From assembly GCA_013619035.1 (NCBI GenBank), contig JABXKX010000397.1, forward strand, positions 1 to 6,915: a stretch of DNA of 6,915 nt, written 5' to 3'. Below, piece by piece: positions 1 to 5,166 of this stretch. Source of the DNA: Peptostreptococcaceae bacterium. Lineage in GTDB: Bacteria; Bacillota_A; Clostridia; Peptostreptococcales; Acidaminobacteraceae. The position numbers were made by a program, and so were the translations under genes. The notes beneath the pieces were generated by a model, which searched no databases, was not told where the DNA came from, and worked only from the letters and a program-made list of their open reading frames with translations. Each line of letters starts with the position of its first letter. The first letter of the stretch is position 1.

Positions 1-1899
1 CTTCAACTCTTGCTTTAAAGCTTCCTCGAATTTCATATAATCATCGGTTTGTAAATCTTGTGTCCCAAATCCAATGGATTTTTTCGATATTCTATCGACA
101 CCAATATTAGATGTAAATATAATAATGCTTTGTTTAAAACTTACTTGTCTACCTTTTGAGTCTGTAAGCGATCCTTCGTCTAATAACTGAAATAATAAAT
201 TCAAGACATCAGGGTGAGCCTTCTCGAGTTCATCAAATAAAATAACAGAAAAAGGTTTTGTCCGTACTTTTTCAGTTAATTGCCCTCCTTCTTCATAGGC
301 CACATAACCAGGAGGAGAACCAATTAATTTTGAGACTGCATGTTTTTCCATATACTCAGACATATCGAAGCGAATCAAATTTTTTTCTTGTCCAAACAAC
401 TCAAAAGCAAGTGTTTTTGCCAATTCTGTTTTACCAACACCAGTTGTGCCTAAGAAAACAAACGATCCTAACGGTTTATCAGAATCATTTAAGCCAACAC
501 GCGCTCTCATAATTGTCTTGCTGACTGTGCTTACTGCAAGAGGTTGACCAATAACACGTTGGCTGAGTTTATTTTGCAACTCAAGAAGTTGTTCTGTTGA
601 CTCAACACTGAGTTGTCCCATTGGAATACCTGTCCATAATGCAACCAATTCAAATATTTTTTCTGCTTTTAAGACTTCTTCTTTATTCAACCTGCACCTA
701 GAAGAAGCTTCATCAATTAAGTCTATAGCTTTGTCAGGTAAATATCGATCATTGATATAATGAGATGATAAAGAAACGGCAACTTCAATGGCTTCCTTCT
801 CAATGGTTATATTGTGATAAGTTTCATAACCCCCTTTAATACCCATGAGCATTTTAAAACACTCTTCTTTGGTTGGTTCATCCACCATAACAGGTTGAAG
901 TCTTCTTTCTAGTGCAGTATCTTTTTCAATGTGTTTTCGATATTCGTAAATAGTAGTTGCACCAATTAATTGAATATCATCTCTACTTAAAAACGGCTTT
1001 AAAATATTAGCCGCATCCATAGCACCTTGAGTTGCCCCAGCACCTACCAAAGTATGTATTTCATCAATAAAAAGAATAATGTTTTTATTTTCTTTTACTT
1101 CTTGTATCAGTTGAGTTAAACGGTCTTCAAACTCACCTCTAAATTTGGAGCCTGCTAAAAGTGCTGCTAAATTAACAGAAATCAATTTTTTGCCTAATAG
1201 ATAATCAGGAACTTGTGATGTACTCATCATTTGAGCAACACCTTCAACAATAGCAGTTTTACCGACACCCGGTTCACCAATCAAACAGGGATTGTTTTTA
1301 CTTCTTCTACCGAGAATCTGAATCACTCTTTCAACTTCAACCGTTCTACCAACTAGAGGATCAAATTTATTATTGGTGGCCAACTGTGTCATATCCACAC
1401 CGAACTTCATAAGAAGTGATGTATCTATTTTTTCTTTTTTAGTCTTTTTTACATTTTTTTGAAGTGTATCAAGTTCTCTAATCACATCCGTTTTTAAATC
1501 AAAGGCACTGAATCCTATTTTTTCAATCACTTTAACTGCCGTTGCATCCGTTTGGTCTAGTAGTGCCAAAAATATATGTTCCGGTTCTACTTTTAATGAT
1601 TTCAAACTATTGGATTCAAAAGTTGCCAATTTGAGAATTTCAGTCGCTCTTCGGGAATAACCCTGAATTTCCCTTTGTACCAATCCTATACCGACATATC
1701 TCAAACATTCTTTTTTTACATCTTTGTAAGTCAGCTGATTGTACCGCTTTATTTGATCTATTATATTTGATTTAACTTTTAACAAACTGAGTAATAAATG
1801 TTCTGAACCCACATAATTCATATTCATTGATCTAACTTCAGTAAAAGCCTGTTCCAATATGAGTTTAGATTTATCCGAAAAATTATCATACAATTCCAT
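1..1899 (-). CDS. ClpC/ClpA-like AAA+ unfoldase, 3' end cut by the window edge
   Basis: This is a cytoplasmic HSP100 ATPase that unfolds proteins, probably for degradation by ClpP. The frame is open from ATG at 1899 to base 1 (633 codons); ClpC proteins are about 810 residues, so roughly 170 are missing. A double Clp_N domain spans about residues 5-145 (GSEHLLL at 31-37, EPEHIFL at 105-111). D1 has Walker A GEPGVGKT (208-215), Walker B ILFIDE (275-280), pore loop KFRGEFE (252-258) and arginine fingers R332/R333. D2 has Walker A GTTGVGKT (484-491), Walker B ILFDE (553-557), pore loop GYVAYEEGG (531-539) and sensor-1 TSN (596-598). IGF at 609-611 matches the ClpP-docking loop and argues against ClpB. 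The linker between D1 and D2 (about 405-418) is only some 14 residues, so the ClpC middle/UVR domain is absent and the architecture resembles ClpA. The start is supported by AAAGGA six bases upstream. No ctsR, mcsA or mcsB gene precedes it. Confidence 0.93.
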   Translation of the reverse strand, partial: MELYDNFSDKSKLILEQAFTEVRSMNMNYVGSEHLLLSLLKVKSNIIDQIKRYNQLTYKDVKKECLRYVGIGLVQREIQGYSRRATEILKLATFESNSLKSLKVEPEHIFLALLDQTDATAVKVIEKIGFSAFDLKTDVIRELDTLQKNVKKTKKEKIDTSLLMKFGVDMTQLATNNKFDPLVGRTVEVERVIQILGRRSKNNPCLIGEPGVGKTAIVEGVAQMMSTSQVPDYLLGKKLISVNLAALLAGSKFRGEFEDRLTQLIQEVKENKNIILFIDEIHTLVGAGATQGAMDAANILKPFLSRDDIQLIGATTIYEYRKHIEKDTALERRLQPVMVDEPTKEECFKMLMGIKGGYETYHNITIEKEAIEVAVSLSSHYINDRYLPDKAIDLIDEASSRCRLNKEEVLKAEKIFELVALWTGIPMGQLSVESTEQLLELQNKLSQRVIGQPLAVSTVSKTIMRARVGLNDSDKPLGSFVFLGTTGVGKTELAKTLAFELFGQEKNLIRFDMSEYMEKHAVSKLIGSPPGYVAYEEGGQLTEKVRTKPFSVILFDELEKAHPDVLNLLFQLLDEGSLTDSKGRQVSFKQSIIIFTSNIGVDRISKKSIGFGTQDLQTDDYMKFEEALKQELK

Positions 1900-1930
1900 A
1901 AAAAGTCCTTTCCGAGTTTTTCCTATCTTC

Positions 1931-1939
1931 ATTATAACA
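1931..1939 (-). promoter_or_regulatory. Extended -10 promoter for the Clp ATPase gene
   Basis: Read on the minus strand this is TGTTATAAT, a perfect TATAAT (1936-1931) with the TGn extension. No good -35 hexamer lies 16-18 bases upstream; that region is taken up by the 3' part of the preceding terminator. An extended -10 can work without a strong -35. The position, 32 bases before the start codon, fits a short leader. No CtsR-type heptamer repeat or CIRCE inverted repeat is visible here. Confidence 0.55.
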
Positions 1940-1950
1940 AATTGGGTAAT

Positions 1951-1989
1951 AAAAAGCCATGGCACTGAATTGACTCATGCCATGGCTTT
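1951..1989 (-). terminator. Intrinsic terminator after the EF-G-like gene
   Basis: Arms 1953-1964 and 1978-1989 form a perfect 12-bp stem with a 13-base loop. On the minus strand the stem runs into a T tract (to 1951). It begins five bases after the TAA stop of the EF-G-like gene and separates that gene from the Clp gene. In the plus direction the run after the stem is interrupted by GG, so it should act mainly on minus-strand transcripts. Confidence 0.88.
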
Positions 1990-1993
1990 GGTT

Positions 1994-4069
1994 TTATTCT
2001 TCTTCATTCTTTTTTTCAATAATCTTAGCAACTAGATTTAAAGGGACTTCATCATATCGAGTAAACTCCATATCGAACCAACCTCTAGCATGAGTCATTG
2101 ATTTCAATTCAGTTGCATACTTGAACATCTCAGATAATGGTGCTTCAGCTACTACTTTTTGGAAACCTTTAACAACAGCTTGCTCCATACCAAGTACTCT
2201 ACCTCTTCTTCGGTTCATATCTCCCATAATATCTCCCATGTAACTTTCAGGAATGAAGATGTTAACCGCGTAAATAGGTTCTAACAATACCGGTTTCGCT
2301 TCTTTTAAACCTTTTTTATATGCAAGACTTGCTGCCATCTTAAACGCCATCTCAGACGAGTCAACTGCATGGTATGAACCATCTAAAAGTGTTGCTTTCA
2401 AATTCACTACTGGGAAACCAGCTAGAACACCTTTGTCTATACAATCATTTAATCCTTTTTCAACAGCAGGAATATAGTTTCTAGGTACTGAACCACCAAA
2501 TATTTTTTCTTCAAATACGAAGTCTCCCTCACATGGTTCGAATTGAATATGAACATCACCATATTGTCCAGAACCACCTGATTGTTTCTTATATTTACCT
2601 TGAACCGTTGCTTTACCTTTAATCGTTTCTCTATAAGCGATTTTCTGATCCACAAGATCCACATCAACACCAAATATATTCTTAAGTTTATTGGTAATAA
2701 CACCTAACTGCATAGAACCTTGACCACCAATTAAAAGTTGTTTTGTCTCTTTATTTCTTTCAACAACAAAAGTTGGATCTTCTTCAGTTAACTTATGAAG
2801 TGCTTGTCCGATTTTTTCTTCATCACCTTTTGACTTTGGCTCTACTGCCATAAAGATACACGGTTTTGGTAAATTGATACCTTTGAATTTAATGGGTTTA
2901 TCTTTATCACATAAAGTATCACCGGTTTCAGTATGTTGAAGTTTAGAAGTAGCACCGATATCACCTGCTAGAACAGCATTAACTTCTAATTGTTCTTTCC
3001 CTCTTAATAAGAAAACTTGTCCTATTTTTTCAACTTCATCACGAGTTGAGTTTAAAACTTCCATATCCTTTTTAATCTGACCCGAATAAACTTTGAACAT
3101 TGAAATCTTTCCAACAAATGGATCAACTACAGTTTTGAAAACAAGTGCAGAGAAAGGTCCATCTTCATTTACTTCTCTTGAAATAGCTTCATCTGTATCT
3201 GGTTGAACACCTACATAAACACCTTCTTGCATATCATGTGGTGTTGGCATATAATCAAATACCATATCAAGTAGTGTATGTAATCCAACACCTTCAGTAG
3301 CAGAACCAACAATTACAGGAACTATCTCATTAGAAATAACGCCTCTTCTTAATCCCTCATGGATTTCTTCTGTTGTAAATTCCTCTCCTTCAAAGTACTT
3401 TTCCATTAATTCTTCATCTGATTCAGCAACCGCTTCAATTAACATATCTCTAATCGGATTTACTCTTGCCATCAATTCTTCTGGTACATCAGTAACAACA
3501 CACTCATCACCCTTAAATTCTTTAGCAACCAAGTCTACTACATTTACAAATCCTTTGAATTCAGGTCCCGTTCCCCAAGGAACAGCAAATGGTGCTACTT
3601 TCTTTCCAAATGTATCTTTTAACTCTCTAATAACTTTAACGTAATCTATATTTTCTTTATCCATTTTATTAATAAAAATCAAACGAGGCATTTTTCTATC
3701 TTCACAGTATCTCCAAGCTTTTTCTGTTCCGACTTCAATACCAGAAGAGGCATCAACAACGACTACTGCACTACCTGCAACTCTTAGTGAAGAAAACGTT
3801 TCACCAACAAAGTCAAAATAACCCGGGGTGTCAATAATATTGTATTTCGAATTATTCCATTCTACTGGAATAACTGATGTACCAATACTAAATCCTCTAC
3901 CAATTTCAGCTTTATCAAAATCAGAAACAGTAGTTCCTTCTTCAACTTTACCCATACGTTTAGTTAACTTTAGTTGATATAAAATTGCCTCAGTTAGTGT
4001 AGTCTTTCCTGAATTACCATGTCCCAATAATGCAATGTTTCTTACGTTGTCATATTTATAACTCTTCAT
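1994..4069 (-). CDS. EF-G-like translational GTPase (EF-G paralogue, EF-G2 type)
   Basis: This 691-residue protein is close to the usual EF-G length and has the full five-domain layout. The GTPase domain has G1 GHGNSGKTT (16-24), G3 DTPGYFDF (80-87), G4 NKMD (134-137) and G5 GSA (255-257). Domain II covers about 283-395, domain III about 400-475, domain IV about 480-600 (QSGGSGQYG at 496-504, GSYHAVDSSE at 564-573) and domain V about 600-680 (GDMNRRRG at 616-623). It differs from housekeeping EF-G in three places: P-loop GHGNSGKT instead of GHIDAGKT, RGFSI (58-62) instead of RGITI in switch I, and Tyr84 where EF-G and EF-Tu carry the catalytic His. These mark the EF-G-like paralogue family. 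The gene is not beside rpsL, rpsG or tuf, which also argues for a second copy. The cellular role is unsettled; it is probably a ribosome-binding GTPase. The start has a strong AAGGAGG (4082-4076) six bases upstream, and the gene is a single transcription unit between two terminators. Confidence 0.95.
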   Translation of the reverse strand: MKSYKYDNVRNIALLGHGNSGKTTLTEAILYQLKLTKRMGKVEEGTTVSDFDKAEIGRGFSIGTSVIPVEWNNSKYNIIDTPGYFDFVGETFSSLRVAGSAVVVVDASSGIEVGTEKAWRYCEDRKMPRLIFINKMDKENIDYVKVIRELKDTFGKKVAPFAVPWGTGPEFKGFVNVVDLVAKEFKGDECVVTDVPEELMARVNPIRDMLIEAVAESDEELMEKYFEGEEFTTEEIHEGLRRGVISNEIVPVIVGSATEGVGLHTLLDMVFDYMPTPHDMQEGVYVGVQPDTDEAISREVNEDGPFSALVFKTVVDPFVGKISMFKVYSGQIKKDMEVLNSTRDEVEKIGQVFLLRGKEQLEVNAVLAGDIGATSKLQHTETGDTLCDKDKPIKFKGINLPKPCIFMAVEPKSKGDEEKIGQALHKLTEEDPTFVVERNKETKQLLIGGQGSMQLGVITNKLKNIFGVDVDLVDQKIAYRETIKGKATVQGKYKKQSGGSGQYGDVHIQFEPCEGDFVFEEKIFGGSVPRNYIPAVEKGLNDCIDKGVLAGFPVVNLKATLLDGSYHAVDSSEMAFKMAASLAYKKGLKEAKPVLLEPIYAVNIFIPESYMGDIMGDMNRRRGRVLGMEQAVVKGFQKVVAEAPLSEMFKYATELKSMTHARGWFDMEFTRYDEVPLNLVAKIIEKKNEEE

Positions 4070-4162
4070 GCTTCTCCTCCTTGTGATTTTATTTTATCGC
4101 ACTTAAACTAAATTCTTCATTCCCTAAGGAAATCCCTTTTATTTTTGCGATATTTTTTTAAT

Positions 4163-4190
4163 ATTCTGAGTTTTTCTAAAATTCTGTCAA
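4163..4190 (-). promoter_or_regulatory. Promoter candidate for the EF-G-like gene
   Basis: On the minus strand there is a perfect TTGACA (4190-4185), a 16-base spacer and CAGAAT (4168-4163), which matches the -10 consensus at four positions including the key second A and last T. It lies just downstream of the terminator of the previous gene and would give a leader of about 85-90 bases before the ATG at 4069. The imperfect -10 keeps the confidence moderate. Confidence 0.5.
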
Positions 4191-4207
4191 ATGTGTTGCA
4201 AAAGGTA

Positions 4208-4236
4208 ACAAAAAATCTCGGCAAAAAGCCGAGATT
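4208..4236 (-). terminator. Intrinsic terminator after the NIF3-family gene
   Basis: Arms 4214-4222 and 4228-4236 form a perfect 9-bp GC-containing stem closed by a five-base loop. On the minus strand a T run follows directly. The stem starts two bases beyond the TAA stop (4241-4239) of the NIF3-family gene, so the EF-G-like gene downstream needs its own promoter. Confidence 0.92.
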
Positions 4237-4238
4237 GA

Positions 4239-5057
4239 TTATAATATGCCAGACATTTTAGTTACTTCTAGTCCTTCTTTTTTCCATGCATCAATAATAA
4301 CGTTCAACCCAATAGAATCGCTAGCCATATGGCCAGCAACGATGACATTGCCAATATTTTGCTCCATAACTGCTTTTTTTACATCTTCAGGAACATGCAT
4401 ACAAATAATTGTGCCTACGCCTGCTTCAAAATAAGATTTGAACACATCCGCACCACCATTTGTACCACCAGCCATTAAGACAGCAATCTTCCCTGCATAA
4501 TCCGTTTTTGAGCCCACACGAATAACAGGTCCTGCTAAAACATCTTTATAAGCATCCATATCGTTTAACACATCGAGTACATCACCTAAAGTCTTATTAT
4601 CATTATTTTCAAATGCAGTATCTAGATGTTTTTGAACAATTGCCTCTGTGATAACATCTGCTGGCAGATGAATGTTCATATAAGGCATGTTAAGTAATCG
4701 CGCTGCAGAAGCATGTCTATCATAATTCCCAACATGTCCACTAAGCTCAACACTCGCTTGTTTCTTCTTAAGCATTTTTTGTGCTTTATTGATTGGCACA
4801 CCAAAAGAAACCATTGTATCAATTTGTACATCCATTACTTTAGAGAAGTTTACCGTCGAACTTTCTGCTTTTGGATGATGACTAATCACACAGTCATAGC
4901 CTAATTCTTTCGCAAGTAATAACTCCGGTGTCTCCATATCTACTCCAATTAGGATTTTCTTTAAGTTGTCACCTTCTACTTGCACACCAGAATCATATGG
5001 TACTTTTTCTAAGCCAGATAATTCAAGTGCAATGTCCATTAATTTTTTTGTGTCCAT
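4239..5057 (-). CDS. NIF3/DUF34-family metal-binding protein, divergent compact form
   Basis: This 272-residue protein belongs to the NIF3 (DUF34, YbgI-like) family, in which a toroidal hexamer holds two metal ions per subunit. Annotations such as GTP cyclohydrolase type 2 are weakly founded, and the reaction is unknown. Recognisable family marks are the strand-turn GVDMETPE (38-45), the metal-site motif ISHHP (58-62), and near the C terminus AGHMASDSIG (241-250), the counterpart of the family's GHxxTE motif. The length fits the short form without the PII-like insert seen in about 370-residue Firmicute relatives. The central HTNxD motif is not present in canonical form; HVGNYD at 108-113 is the nearest match. 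I chose ATG 5057 because GGAGG (5067-5063) sits five bases before it. The in-frame ATG at 5069 (four residues longer) overlaps that site and has no Shine-Dalgarno sequence of its own. The gene stands alone between two terminators, so its neighbours do not explain its role. Confidence 0.85.
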   Translation of the reverse strand: MDTKKLMDIALELSGLEKVPYDSGVQVEGDNLKKILIGVDMETPELLLAKELGYDCVISHHPKAESSTVNFSKVMDVQIDTMVSFGVPINKAQKMLKKKQASVELSGHVGNYDRHASAARLLNMPYMNIHLPADVITEAIVQKHLDTAFENNDNKTLGDVLDVLNDMDAYKDVLAGPVIRVGSKTDYAGKIAVLMAGGTNGGADVFKSYFEAGVGTIICMHVPEDVKKAVMEQNIGNVIVAGHMASDSIGLNVIIDAWKKEGLEVTKMSGIL

Positions 5058-5062
5058 AAATT

Positions 5063-5067
5063 CCTCC
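5063..5067 (-). promoter_or_regulatory. Ribosome binding site that decides the NIF3-family start
   Basis: GGAGG on the minus strand lies five bases before ATG 5057. It overlaps the G of an in-frame ATG at 5069-5067. The bases upstream of that first ATG are A/T-rich, with no purine-rich site, so the downstream ATG is the better start. Confidence 0.75.
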
Positions 5068-5077
5068 ATTACATCTA

Positions 5078-5091
5078 AGTATATTTTAACA
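5078..5091 (-). promoter_or_regulatory. Promoter candidate (-10 region) for the NIF3-family gene
   Basis: Two overlapping -10 candidates occur on the minus strand: TGTTAAAAT (5091-5083), an extended -10, and TATACT (5083-5078), five of six matches. Neither has a clear -35; TTACTG at 5106-5101 is 17 bases before TATACT but is weak. The location between the preceding terminator and the ribosome binding site is right for a promoter. Confidence 0.4.
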
Positions 5092-5130
5092 CAAAACGAA
5101 CAGTAACTGATACAAAAATAGATTTTTAAT

Positions 5131-5161
5131 AAAAAAAACTGACTCCAAATGGAATCAGTTT
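5131..5161 (-). terminator. Intrinsic terminator after the SLH protein gene
   Basis: Arms 5136-5146 and 5151-5161 form an 11-bp stem with a four-base loop. On the minus-strand RNA one pair is G-U (5143 with 5154); on the plus-strand RNA the same position would be a C-A mismatch, so the structure favours minus-strand transcripts. A run of eight T (5138-5131, partly in the stem) ends it. It starts five bases after the TAA stop. Confidence 0.9.
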
Positions 5162-5166
5162 ATCAT

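Noticed and set aside
258..512. Plus-strand open frame of 84 codons
   Set aside because: It lies wholly inside the D2-coding part of the Clp ATPase on the other strand, shows no recognisable protein motif and has no ribosome binding site. It is a shadow.
1..1899. Assignment of the Clp ATPase as ClpB
   Set aside because: It lacks the long coiled-coil middle domain of ClpB and has an IGF ClpP-docking loop after the TSN sensor, which ClpB does not.
1900..1950. CtsR box or CIRCE element upstream of the Clp gene
   Set aside because: Read on both strands, there is no AGGTCAAA-type tandem repeat and no TTAGCACTC/GAGTGCTAA inverted repeat.
2449..2703. Minus-strand open frame of 84 codons within the EF-G-like gene
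   Set aside because: It is an out-of-frame shadow of the domain III-IV coding region, whose true frame matches EF-G throughout.
1994..4069. Tetracycline-resistance ribosomal protection protein
   Set aside because: The P-loop and DTPGYFDF motif match EF-G-like paralogues, and domain IV ends in EF-G-type GSYHAVDSSE. Nothing specific to the TetM/TetO group was seen.
4246..4434. Plus-strand open frame of 62 codons
   Set aside because: It is antisense to the conserved C-terminal part of the NIF3-family gene, with no motif and no ribosome binding site.
4713..4904. Plus-strand open frame of 63 codons
   Set aside because: It is antisense to the central NIF3-family coding region, covering the HHP motif; it is a shadow.
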